DNA of 64,000 nucleotides from Rhodococcoides fascians A44A (GTDB taxonomy: Bacteria > Actinomycetota > Actinomycetes > Mycobacteriales > Mycobacteriaceae), in the NCBI RefSeq assembly GCF_000760735.1, contig NZ_JMEX01000008.1:2392877-2456876 (forward strand). The letters are read 5' to 3'. This document shows positions 8,497 through 16,593 of the stretch, piece by piece. The position numbers and the translations under genes were made by a program. Under the pieces are notes generated by a model, which worked only from the letters and a program-made list of their open reading frames with translations, was not told the DNA's origin and made no database searches. Positions within the stretch are counted from its first letter, which is position 1, and each line of letters starts with the position of its first letter.

Positions 8497-8613
8497 TCAG
8501 TTCTGCCCCGGAGAGTTCTTCGCTTCCAGGAACATCTGCAGAAACGATGTACCCGGCGTTGTACTCGGTTGCTCGTCGCGTTCCTCGGGCCCGGTGTCGT
8601 CGTTGCCTGTCAT
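8497..8613 (-). CDS. 38-aa ORF translationally coupled to the STAS gene
   Basis: ATG 8613 overlaps the TGA of the upstream STAS gene (ATGA 8610-8613). The peptide is acidic in its first half (MTGNDDTGPEERDEQ) and ends in an amphipathic stretch, SFLQMFLEAKNSPGQN. There are no Cys residues or membrane segment. The coupling and normal codon use argue that it is translated. It might bind the STAS protein, but that is a guess from position only. Confidence 0.5.
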   Translation of the reverse strand: MTGNDDTGPEERDEQPSTTPGTSFLQMFLEAKNSPGQN

Positions 8614-8993
8614 CGCTGCGACTCCTGCGGGTCGAGGCTGTCGACGATGAGGTGGCCGGCGCCGAGGACGTCGAGGATCATGCGCACGGGCCTGGTCGGC
8701 GCGAAGATGCGAACCTCGGCGGTGGATGCCGTGACCGCGTCGACGATGACGCTGGCGGCTCCGGAGTAGATGAACGTGACAGCCGACAGGTCGACGCGGA
8801 CGTCCGAGTGCTCGGAAGTGAGCTCCTCGATGCTGTCCATCAAGGGCAAGCGTGCGGTCATGTCCAGCTCGCCGGTGGCTCGGAGCACCGCGAAGTCGGA
8901 GGAGTAGGACTCGGTGTCGATCGTGAACCGAGGAGCGTGCTCCTGTGGGTCGGAAGCAAGGTCGACGGACAGTGGATGTGCTGCAGTGATCAT
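8610..8993 (-). CDS. STAS-domain protein (anti-sigma factor antagonist type)
   Basis: 127 aa with the SpoIIAA/RsbV-like fold: a first strand DFAVLRATGELDMT (about 33-46), then VRVDLSAVTFIYSGAASVIVDAV (about 65-87). In classical antagonists the phosphorylated Ser lies in DSSG; here the motif reads YSGAAS, so regulation may differ. Family members release sigma factors by binding an RsbW-type kinase, but none is adjacent; the window's only RsbW-like gene is at 57150. It is followed by an overlapping 38-aa ORF. Confidence 0.8.
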   Translation of the reverse strand: MITAAHPLSVDLASDPQEHAPRFTIDTESYSSDFAVLRATGELDMTARLPLMDSIEELTSEHSDVRVDLSAVTFIYSGAASVIVDAVTASTAEVRIFAPTRPVRMILDVLGAGHLIVDSLDPQESQR

Positions 8994-9107
8994 GTTCTCT
9001 GCCTTCGCGTCGTGAGTTCGTCGAGGTCAACTCTCGCAGCAGAAGGTCTCGTAGCCGTAAATCGTTCCATCACGGTGCCATCACCGAGTGATAACGAAAC
9101 GATAACG

Positions 9108-10253
9108 TCAGTAGGTGGGCGCCAAATGGGCCAGGTCGGCGGCCAGTTCCCGACCCTCGTCTCGCACGTCGACGACGTCGGAGTACCCCTCGTCGGCGGG
9201 AGTCGGCAGTCCCCGCTCGGTCAGCCACGCGTCGTCGAACAGCTTGCCCAGGTATCCCCGACCCGAGTCGATGAGCAACGAGACGACCGTGTCCGTCGCC
9301 CGCAGATCGCGCGCCAACTCGACCGTCGCAGCCGCCACCGTTCCCGAGGATATCCCGACGAGCAGCCCATGGTTGCGGGCCAGCGCCCGAGCGCTGCGGA
9401 AGCTGGCGGCGTCGTCGATCCGGATGATGCGGTCGACGATGTCGGTGTCGTACGTGGTCGGCCAGTCGCCGTCGGGCATCGCGCGGCCCGCACCCTCCAC
9501 GTAGTACGGAGTGACCTCGCCCGAATAGGCCGATCCGACGGGATCGGCTCCGATGATCTGGACCCGGCCGTCGGATACTTCCTTCAGGTAACGCCCTGTG
9601 CCACTGATGGTTCCACCGGTTCCGATGTTGGCCACGAAGTGGGTGATCCGGCCTTCCGTCTGCTCCCACAGTTCCGGGCCCGTCCCGCGGAAGTGCGCGG
9701 CGGGATTGGCAGGGTTGTCGTACTGCGCCGAGGTCCACGCATTCGGCACCTGCTCCACCAGACGCGTCACGATGGTACGGGCGTTTCGAGGATGGCCGAG
9801 CGGATACTGGGCGCTGGTCAGGACGATCTCCGCACCGAACGCACGAAGAACCGAAATCTTCTCCGGCGACACCTTGTCCGCCACCACCAGGATGGTTCGG
9901 TACCCCTTGGCGGCCGCGATCATCGCAAGACCGGCGCCGGTGTTGCCCGACGTCGCGTCGATGATCACAGAATCGGGGGTCAACGCACCCTCGCGCTCGG
10001 CATGTTCGATCATCGACGCCGCGATTCTGTCCTTGGCCGATCCTCCGGGATTGACGAACTCGACCTTGCCCAGAAGTGTTGCCTCGGTGCTGGATCCCAG
10101 TCTTCCCAGGTCCACCAGAGGTGTGTTTCCGATGAGGCCCAGGACGGATTCCGACGGTGCTGTCGTGATCACCTGGTCCGCTACGAGATCCGTGATGTCG
10201 TCCACCTCCATGACGTTCGAGGCCGAGCTGGTCGACGCTGCGACAACGGCCAT
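9108..10253 (-). CDS. PLP-dependent cystathionine beta-synthase/cysteine synthase-type enzyme
   Basis: A fold-type II PLP enzyme, 381 aa. Lys74 in PGGSAKDR binds PLP, SGNTG (102-106) is the substrate loop, GTGGTISG (211-218) holds the phosphate, and ISSGT is near 301-305. The late block DSGRGYLGKLFDDAWL matches the cystathionine beta-synthase branch, but the C-terminal CBS (Bateman) pair is missing: only about 40 residues follow. It makes cystathionine or cysteine from activated serine. An AAGGGG site lies upstream of ATG 10253; a later Met at 10211 is possible. It is transcribed divergently from the organosulfur operon, which fits a sulfur-assimilation role. Confidence 0.88.
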   Translation of the reverse strand: MAVVAASTSSASNVMEVDDITDLVADQVITTAPSESVLGLIGNTPLVDLGRLGSSTEATLLGKVEFVNPGGSAKDRIAASMIEHAEREGALTPDSVIIDATSGNTGAGLAMIAAAKGYRTILVVADKVSPEKISVLRAFGAEIVLTSAQYPLGHPRNARTIVTRLVEQVPNAWTSAQYDNPANPAAHFRGTGPELWEQTEGRITHFVANIGTGGTISGTGRYLKEVSDGRVQIIGADPVGSAYSGEVTPYYVEGAGRAMPDGDWPTTYDTDIVDRIIRIDDAASFRSARALARNHGLLVGISSGTVAAATVELARDLRATDTVVSLLIDSGRGYLGKLFDDAWLTERGLPTPADEGYSDVVDVRDEGRELAADLAHLAPTY

Positions 10254-10518
10254 CGCACAACGTAACCCCTTCGATCACGGAATTCACGAGTTCCACTCAG
10301 CATGATTCCAGAGCGTGTAACGCTCACCATGATTTCATCCCTTGCCTTCGGACGGTCGCGGCGAACGTGCAGGTAGGAGGCCCGAATTCGCATCGTTAAG
10401 TTGTAATTGACCATTTCGGTAGATGAACTTCGTTGGTATTCGCGGCGACGGACCCCACACTGAGTGCGTTCCCCCGGCGATGCCACGAATCATCCTGAAA
10501 GGGCCAGAAATTCCTCAC

Positions 10519-12171
10519 ATGACTCACGAATTCGATCGACGCCGCTTCCTCGGTTTCGGGGCTGCGCTGGTCGGTACCGGGTTTCTGGCTGCATGCGGCG
10601 GCGCCACCACTCCGACCGGGAGTGCTGCGGCATCGGGTTCCCCGACACCCGGCGGTACCGTCACGTACCTCAACGAGAAGTTGATCGACGGGTACCAGCA
10701 GCAGAGCACCGGATCCTGGCATGTGGCGCAGGTGTGGAACCAAGTGGTGGAGAGGCTGTTCTACTACGACGCCGACGGCGTGTTCCGTCCGCACCTGGCA
10801 ACAGGATTCACCGAGAACGACGACCGCACCCAGTTCGGCCTGACCATCAGGCAGGGCGTCACCTTCTCCAACGGCGAGAAGCTCGACGCCGCCGCGGTGG
10901 CGTCGAACCTGAACCTGTTGGGCACGGGAGACAAGGGGCGAGGAGTCCCGAGAGCCGCGTACTTCCCGCCCAGTTACGACGTAGCGGAGGCGACGGGTGA
11001 GTACGACGTGACGATCCGCCTGACCGAACCGTTCGGTGACTTCATCCAGAAACTCGGGGCGTGGACGACCGTCGGAATTCTTGCCCCCGCGACGATCGAC
11101 GCCGGCCTCGCCGATCAGTCCGATCTGAGCAAGATCTTCGGCACCGGGCCGTTCGTCGTCGAATCATGGCTCCCGAGCAAGGAGGTGGTGCTACGCCGCC
11201 GAGAGGACTACTCCTGGCCGCGCAGTGATACCGCGCACGACGGCCCGGCCTACCTCGAGAAGATCACCGTGCAGCAGGTGATCGAACCCTCGCTGCGCGG
11301 AGGATCGCTCCAGGCAGGCCAGGTGGACATCATCCACTACGTCCAACCGACCGAGGAGCCGTTCGTCACCGACGGATTCACCCTCATCGCACCGACGTTC
11401 TTCGGCAGCGTCTGGGGTCTTCAACTCCGCCTGACCGCAGCACATCTCGACGACATCCGAGTGCGTAGAGCGCTCACCCACGGCGTCGACCGCGCCGACA
11501 TCATCGCCACCAACTACCCGAGTGGCGCATGGACCGAAGCGAAGTCGACGTTCAACGAGATCGTGCCAGGGACATTGGATCTGCGCGACAGATTCGCGTA
11601 CGACCCCGACCTGTCGAACCGTCTGCTCGACGAGGCGGGGTGGACGGACCGCAACAGCGACGGATACCGCGTCAAGGACGGCGAGCAGCTCAGCCTGCTG
11701 ATCTACCCCTCGGTGTTCATCACCACCTCCGAGGCCGACCTGCAGTTGGTCGCCCAGCACTGGCGCCGGATCGGGGTTCGGCTCGAGATCAAGGGCACCG
11801 ACTTCTCCAACTACAACACCGTGACGGCCCAGCCGGACGTGCCGCTGTACGAGAACCACTGGCTTGCAGGCAGTCAGAGCGAGATGTGGCGGTGGTGGCA
11901 CAGCTCGCAAGCCAATCAGTTCAAGACCCCGGGCGAGGAACTCGACGGCCTGCTCACCACGCTGGTGCAGGCGACATCGGAGCCCGCTCGCATCGACGCG
12001 TCCAAGGCGGTGCAGGAATACGTGATCGACAACGCCCTGTACATACCGATCCACGAGTTCCGTCAGACCTGGGGCGCCGCGAACCACCTGAAGGACCTGA
12101 GTGTCGACGGTCTCGGGCTGATCAACTTCTACGACGCCTGGATCGACGAGTCGAACCGGCGAACGACGTAA
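10519..12171 (+). CDS. Peptide/nickel-type ABC transporter substrate-binding lipoprotein
   Basis: A family 5 (DppA/OppA/NikA-like) binding protein, 550 aa. I chose ATG 10519 because it gives a Tat signal (DRRRFLGFG, residues 6-14) ending in the lipobox FLAAC with Cys26; longer starts would bury this signal. Family 5 cues include WNQVVERLFYYD, a GTGPFVVESW block and a late IPIHEF. It opens an operon with two permeases, a double ATPase, a TauD-like dioxygenase and flavin monooxygenases, so the ligand is more likely an organosulfur compound than an ordinary peptide (inference). The upstream 265 bp is shared with the divergent CBS-type gene. Confidence 0.9.
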   Translation: MTHEFDRRRFLGFGAALVGTGFLAACGGATTPTGSAAASGSPTPGGTVTYLNEKLIDGYQQQSTGSWHVAQVWNQVVERLFYYDADGVFRPHLATGFTENDDRTQFGLTIRQGVTFSNGEKLDAAAVASNLNLLGTGDKGRGVPRAAYFPPSYDVAEATGEYDVTIRLTEPFGDFIQKLGAWTTVGILAPATIDAGLADQSDLSKIFGTGPFVVESWLPSKEVVLRRREDYSWPRSDTAHDGPAYLEKITVQQVIEPSLRGGSLQAGQVDIIHYVQPTEEPFVTDGFTLIAPTFFGSVWGLQLRLTAAHLDDIRVRRALTHGVDRADIIATNYPSGAWTEAKSTFNEIVPGTLDLRDRFAYDPDLSNRLLDEAGWTDRNSDGYRVKDGEQLSLLIYPSVFITTSEADLQLVAQHWRRIGVRLEIKGTDFSNYNTVTAQPDVPLYENHWLAGSQSEMWRWWHSSQANQFKTPGEELDGLLTTLVQATSEPARIDASKAVQEYVIDNALYIPIHEFRQTWGAANHLKDLSVDGLGLINFYDAWIDESNRRTT

Positions 12172-12184
12172 GGACTTCATTCTC

Positions 12185-13132
12185 TTGTCTCACACGACGC
12201 GGTACGCGCTCTCGAGAATCGGGCAGGCTCTGCTGACGGTGTTTCTCGTCTACATCGTGGTGTTCGTCATCGTCACGTTGCTGCCGGGCGATCCCGTGTC
12301 CGGCAGGCTGAGCAACCCCGAATACGGATACACCGCCGACGAAATCTCCGAGATGCTCGTCTACTTCAAACTGGACCGCCCGGCCTGGGAGCAGCTGTGG
12401 GTGGCGCTGGAACGACTGCTGCACGGTGATCTAGGCCTGTCGTATGCATCCAACCTTCCGGTGTCGACGCTGTTGTGGTCGGGAGTTCCGTCCACCCTGC
12501 AGCTCGCGGGCACGGCGTTCGTCATCGCGATCGTGTTCGCAGCCGCCGTCGCCGTCGGCGCGTTCTTCCTGCCGACGAGATTCGGCGGCGGGGTACTTCG
12601 AGCATTCCCGTCGCTGTTCCTGTCGCTGCCCAACTTCCTGATCGGGCTCGTCGTCATCAACGTGTTCTCCTTCCAGCTCGGACTGTTCGTACTCAGCGAC
12701 TTCCGCAGCGTGGACTCGCTGATCTACCCGGCCGTCACCCTCGCCATCCCGGCGTCGGCGCCGATCGCACAGGTGTTCATCAGCGCGCTGGACACCGCGC
12801 GGTCCGAGCAGTACGCCACCGTCGCCGTCTCCAAGGGAATCGGCAGATTCGAATTGCTGACCAGGCACCTGCTGCCCAACGCGGCGCTGCCGACCTTGAC
12901 GATCACCGCGATCATCGTCGGCGATCTGTTGGGCGGGTCGATCATCACCGAAGCGATCTTCGGCCGAAACGGCGTCGGCAGCGTCGTCGAGAAAGCCGTC
13001 GGCGAGCAGGACGTGCCGGTGTTGCAGGCGGCCGTGGTACTCGCGGCGGTGCTGTTCCTCGCGATCAACCTCGTCGTCGACCTCGTGTATCCTGTCCTGG
13101 ACCCGCGCCTGCGTCGGACGGTGACGGCATGA
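12185..13132 (+). CDS. ABC transporter permease, DppB-like
   Basis: 315 aa with six membrane segments. It starts at TTG 12185 behind AAGGA at about 12170; no ATG or GTG is suitably placed. The early VTLLPGDPVS motif and the C-terminal LLGGSIITEAIFGRNGVG block are typical of the DppB/OppB subunit. The EAA loop (QYATVAVSKGIGRFELLTRHLLPNA) contacts the ATPase. Its stop overlaps the next start (ATGA at 13129), so both permease subunits should be made in step. Confidence 0.9.
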   Translation: MSHTTRYALSRIGQALLTVFLVYIVVFVIVTLLPGDPVSGRLSNPEYGYTADEISEMLVYFKLDRPAWEQLWVALERLLHGDLGLSYASNLPVSTLLWSGVPSTLQLAGTAFVIAIVFAAAVAVGAFFLPTRFGGGVLRAFPSLFLSLPNFLIGLVVINVFSFQLGLFVLSDFRSVDSLIYPAVTLAIPASAPIAQVFISALDTARSEQYATVAVSKGIGRFELLTRHLLPNAALPTLTITAIIVGDLLGGSIITEAIFGRNGVGSVVEKAVGEQDVPVLQAAVVLAAVLFLAINLVVDLVYPVLDPRLRRTVTA

Positions 13133-13992
13133 GCATCCTCGACCGCCCACGCACCGCCACCGTCACGGGAGCGGTTGCCGTGCTCGGATCCGCCACCAAG
13201 GCACGCAACGGCTACACCGTCGCCGCGCTGCTGTTCGTCCTGCTGATCGCGGCATGGGCGATCGCACCCGGCCTGTTCACCAGCCAGGACCCATACCTCG
13301 GGACCACCGCGGACAAGTTCCTGCCGCCGTCCTGGAGCCACCTGTTCGGCACCGACCAACTGGGCCGCGACATTCTTACCCGCGTCATCCACGGCACTCG
13401 GTCGGCCGTACTCACCGCATTGCTCGCGGTGGCCATCGGATCGGTCGCGGGCAGCATCGTCGGGCTCGTCGCCGGATTCTTCGGGCGCGGCGTCGACGCC
13501 GTCCTCGGCCGCGTGATCGACACCTTGCTCGCGATCCCCGGCTTCCTGCTGGCCGTCATCGTCGTCGTCTCACTCGGGTTCGCGAGCGTCAATGCCGCCA
13601 TCGCCGTGGGTATCTCGTCGATCGCCGTGTTCGCCCGGCTCATCCGTTCCGAAACGCTCCGAGTGAAGAACTCGGCCTTCGTCGAATCCTCGAAGCTGAT
13701 CGGCGGAGGCACGCTGACGGTCCTGTTCCAACACGTACTCCCGAACGTGTATCGATCGGTGCTGGCGCTGGCAGTCCTGCAGTTCGGGCTCGCCATCATC
13801 AACGTGTCCGCCCTCGCGTTTCTCGGCTACGGCAACCCGCCACCCAGCCCGGACTGGGGACTGTTGGTGGCCGAGGGGAAGGACTTCTTCTACCGGTACC
13901 CCTGGTTCGTCTACGCCCCGGGCGTCGTGATGGTGGCGTCGGTGCTCGCTCTCCAGCAACTCAGCAAGTCCATCGGAAACAAGGACAGGTGA
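13129..13992 (+). CDS. ABC transporter permease, DppC-like
   Basis: 287 aa, the second permease subunit. The N-terminal helix is followed by SHLFGTDQLGRDILTRVIHG, the diagnostic DppC/OppC motif. Five further helices and a SLGFASVNAAIAVGISS region follow. The C-terminal GNPPPSPDWGLLVAEGKDFF block is also typical. It pairs with the DppB-like protein encoded just upstream (4-bp overlap), and the ATPase gene begins 2 bp after its stop. Confidence 0.9.
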   Translation: MSILDRPRTATVTGAVAVLGSATKARNGYTVAALLFVLLIAAWAIAPGLFTSQDPYLGTTADKFLPPSWSHLFGTDQLGRDILTRVIHGTRSAVLTALLAVAIGSVAGSIVGLVAGFFGRGVDAVLGRVIDTLLAIPGFLLAVIVVVSLGFASVNAAIAVGISSIAVFARLIRSETLRVKNSAFVESSKLIGGGTLTVLFQHVLPNVYRSVLALAVLQFGLAIINVSALAFLGYGNPPPSPDWGLLVAEGKDFFYRYPWFVYAPGVVMVASVLALQQLSKSIGNKDR

Positions 13993-13993
13993 C

Positions 13994-15667
13994 ATGACGG
14001 CAACGGCGGAACTGCGCGAGAACGCCCACTCGATCTCGGACCCGGCACCACTGCTGGCCGTCCGTGATCTCGCGGTAGCGTACGACGGCAACCTGAATCA
14101 CCCGACGGTCTCGGGTGTCTCGTTCGACGTTCGAGCCGGAAGCACGGTGGCGATCGTCGGCGAATCGGGATCCGGCAAGTCGACGGTCGTCGGCGCCGTT
14201 CTGAAACTTCTCGGCGACCGCGTTGCCGTCGGTGGGACGGTCGAGTTCGGAGAGCGGGACATCCTGCGGCTGCGGGAGCGCGACTTTCGACGAATCCGCG
14301 GACGGCGCATCGGGTTCGTGCCGCAGGATCCCACGGCGTCGCTCAATCCGGTCCGGCGGATCGATCGCCAGATATTCGAGGCGTTCCGATCCTCCGGCCT
14401 CCCGGAATACGCACAGCCGAGGAACTTCCACGATCAGGCTGTCGCACTGCTGGATTCGGTGGGGATCCCGACGCCGGAGCGGGCGCTGCACTCGTACCCG
14501 CACCAACTGTCCGGCGGTCAACTGCAGCGCGTGCTCATCGGTATCGCGATCTCGCAGCGACCTGCGTTGATCGTCGCGGACGAACCGACGTCGGCGCTCG
14601 ACGTCACCATCCAGAAGACGATCCTGGACCTGATCGATCGGTTGAAAACCGAGCGGGACCTGTCGGTTCTGCTCATCACCCACGATCTGTCACTCGCCGC
14701 CGAGCGCGCGGACACCGTCGTGGTGCTGAACCGAGGCAGAGTCGAAGAGTCCGGAACGTCGGCGGAGGTCCTGGCCGATCCGAAGTCCACGTACGCACGG
14801 AACCTGATCGGCGACATTCCCAGCATCGACCCCGATCGATTCGCAGTGGCGAAGGCCGAACGCGCCCAGCCTGATACCGAACCCGCCCTGTCGGTCGTCG
14901 ACATCCACAAGGCCTTCGACGTCGGTCGGCACCGCATTCAAGCTCTCGACGGTGTGTCCTTCGAGATCCCGGCAGGCCGGACGCACGCACTCGTCGGCGA
15001 ATCGGGTTCCGGCAAGTCGACCCTGGCCAGGCTCGTCCTGCGACTGGAGGAACCGGACGCCGGACAGATAGTCGTGGCCGGACAGGACATCTCCCACCTC
15101 GGTACACGTGGACTGCGTGATGCCCGCAGGTACCTGCAGCTGGTGTACCAGAACCCTTTCCACTCGCTCGACCCGACGTATTCCGTGGAGCAACTCGTGG
15201 CGGAACCGCTCGTGCGGTACAAGATCGGTTCACGAACCGAGCGGAGGGAACGCGCGGTCGAAGTACTCGATCTCGTCGGACTGGACCAGACGTTCCTGCG
15301 CCGAAGAATACGCGCGCTGTCCGGAGGCCAACGACAACGAGTCGCCATCGCCCGGGCACTGAGCCTGAGCCCGAAAGTACTGGTGCTCGACGAACCGACG
15401 TCCGCGCTCGACGTCACCGTGCAGGCACAGATCCTGCAGGTGTTGATCGAGCTACAGGTCAGGCTCGGCGTCAGCTACCTGTTCATCTCGCACGACCTGT
15501 CCGTCGTACGCCAGCTGTCGGACACGGTCACCGTCCTGCACCGCGGAGTCGTCCAGGAAGCAGGCCGCACCGAGGACGTGTTCTCGGCGCCCGCCAGCGA
15601 GTACACCCGAAAGCTCGTCCGATCGATCCCCACCTGGGAGCCCAACGAAAAAGGAGACACAGCATGA
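13994..15667 (+). CDS. Fused double ATPase of a peptide-type ABC transporter (DppD-DppF-like)
   Basis: 557 aa carrying two complete nucleotide-binding domains. Domain 1 has Walker A GESGSGKST at about 56-64 and signature LSGGQLQRV near 173. Domain 2 has GESGSGKST near 334-342 and LSGGQRQRV near 442. The oligopeptide-type sequence YPHQLSGG is present. One protein therefore powers the importer alone. It overlaps the next gene by 4 bp (ATGA), which ties transport to the TauD-like enzyme. The ATPase at 27508 has the same architecture. Confidence 0.93.
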   Translation: MTATAELRENAHSISDPAPLLAVRDLAVAYDGNLNHPTVSGVSFDVRAGSTVAIVGESGSGKSTVVGAVLKLLGDRVAVGGTVEFGERDILRLRERDFRRIRGRRIGFVPQDPTASLNPVRRIDRQIFEAFRSSGLPEYAQPRNFHDQAVALLDSVGIPTPERALHSYPHQLSGGQLQRVLIGIAISQRPALIVADEPTSALDVTIQKTILDLIDRLKTERDLSVLLITHDLSLAAERADTVVVLNRGRVEESGTSAEVLADPKSTYARNLIGDIPSIDPDRFAVAKAERAQPDTEPALSVVDIHKAFDVGRHRIQALDGVSFEIPAGRTHALVGESGSGKSTLARLVLRLEEPDAGQIVVAGQDISHLGTRGLRDARRYLQLVYQNPFHSLDPTYSVEQLVAEPLVRYKIGSRTERRERAVEVLDLVGLDQTFLRRRIRALSGGQRQRVAIARALSLSPKVLVLDEPTSALDVTVQAQILQVLIELQVRLGVSYLFISHDLSVVRQLSDTVTVLHRGVVQEAGRTEDVFSAPASEYTRKLVRSIPTWEPNEKGDTA

Positions 15668-16593
15668 CCGCTTCACCGGACACAGCCGTAGGCCTGGACG
15701 TCGTTCCCGTCGCCGGTTACATCGGCGCTCAGATCACCGGCGTCGACCTCCGTGACGACCTCGACGACGCCACCGTCGCCGAGATCCAGGGCGCCTTGAA
15801 CCAGTACAAGGTCGTGTTCTTCCGCGACCAGCAGATCGGGCACGCCGAGCAGGTCGCGTTCGCCCGCAAGTTCGGCAAGGTCACCCCGGCTCATCCGCAC
15901 GAGGAGAACCCGCCGGAAGGATTCCCGGAGATCCTGCCGATCGACAGCAGGCGCTACGACAAAAACCTGGGCCGCAAACGCACGTCCTACGACCACAGCT
16001 GGCACACCGACGTCACCGCCCTGATCAACCCGCCGGCAGCGTCGATCCTGCGGGCGGACATCCTCCCGCCCTACGGCGGTGACACCGCCTGGGCCAACCT
16101 CGTCGCCGCGTACGAGAACCTACCGAAGGAACTGCGGAACTTCGTCGACACACTCGACATCAAGCACCAGTTCCAGGCACGAGCAGCCGCCGGCAGCCAG
16201 CGCGACCGAAAGATCAACGAAGCCAACCTCGTCGCCTACCACCCGGCTGTTCGAGTCCACCCACTGACCGGCGAGCGTGCGCTGTTCGTCAGCCCCGGAT
16301 TCACTCGCGGCGCACGCGAAATCCGCGGATTCACCCCGGACCAGAGCGAGCGGCTGCTCGAGTTGCTGTGGGCCGAGGCGTCGAAGACCGAGTACACGGT
16401 CCGATTCCAGTGGAAGCCCGGCAGTGTCGCGTTCTGGGACAACCGCGCAACCGCTCACCTCGCGATCGCCGACGCCGGGCACCTCGGTCACGACCGAGTG
16501 CTCTACCGCGTCACGCTCGAAGGGGACGTACCGGTGGGTGTCGACGGACGACAGTCCGAGGCAGTCTCGGGAGAGCCGTTCCACGGCGCATGA
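15664..16593 (+). CDS. TauD/TfdA-family alpha-ketoglutarate dioxygenase
   Basis: 309 aa, a non-haem iron dioxygenase. The facial triad is His114 and Asp116 (SWHTD) plus His265 (RATAHLAIAD); an Arg following in RVLYRVTLEGD (278 or 282) should hold 2-oxoglutarate. The sulfonate/sulfate-ester members of the family release sulfite or sulfate by hydroxylating the carbon next to sulfur. The gene is locked into the transporter operon by ATGA overlaps at both ends and is followed by flavin monooxygenases, so a sulfur source is the likely substrate. Phenoxyacetate-type activity is the main alternative. Confidence 0.9.
   Translation: MTASPDTAVGLDVVPVAGYIGAQITGVDLRDDLDDATVAEIQGALNQYKVVFFRDQQIGHAEQVAFARKFGKVTPAHPHEENPPEGFPEILPIDSRRYDKNLGRKRTSYDHSWHTDVTALINPPAASILRADILPPYGGDTAWANLVAAYENLPKELRNFVDTLDIKHQFQARAAAGSQRDRKINEANLVAYHPAVRVHPLTGERALFVSPGFTRGAREIRGFTPDQSERLLELLWAEASKTEYTVRFQWKPGSVAFWDNRATAHLAIADAGHLGHDRVLYRVTLEGDVPVGVDGRQSEAVSGEPFHGA

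Noticed and set aside
8547-10265. 572-aa open frame on the plus strand
   Set aside because: It runs antisense to the STAS and CBS-type genes, is rich in Arg/Val/Gly as expected of a shadow frame, and has no recognisable domain.
9070-10296. 408-aa minus-strand frame over the CBS-type gene
   Set aside because: It is the Arg/Gly-rich alternative frame of the PLP enzyme, whose own frame has all catalytic motifs.
10330-10377. 15-codon frame with a late Cys upstream of the 10.5-kb operon as a cysteine leader peptide
   Set aside because: A single Cys, no ribosome site and no terminator-antiterminator structure; not enough to call attenuation.
11191-12180. 329-aa minus-strand frame
   Set aside because: Antisense to the Tat-type binding-protein gene and without domain or ribosome site.
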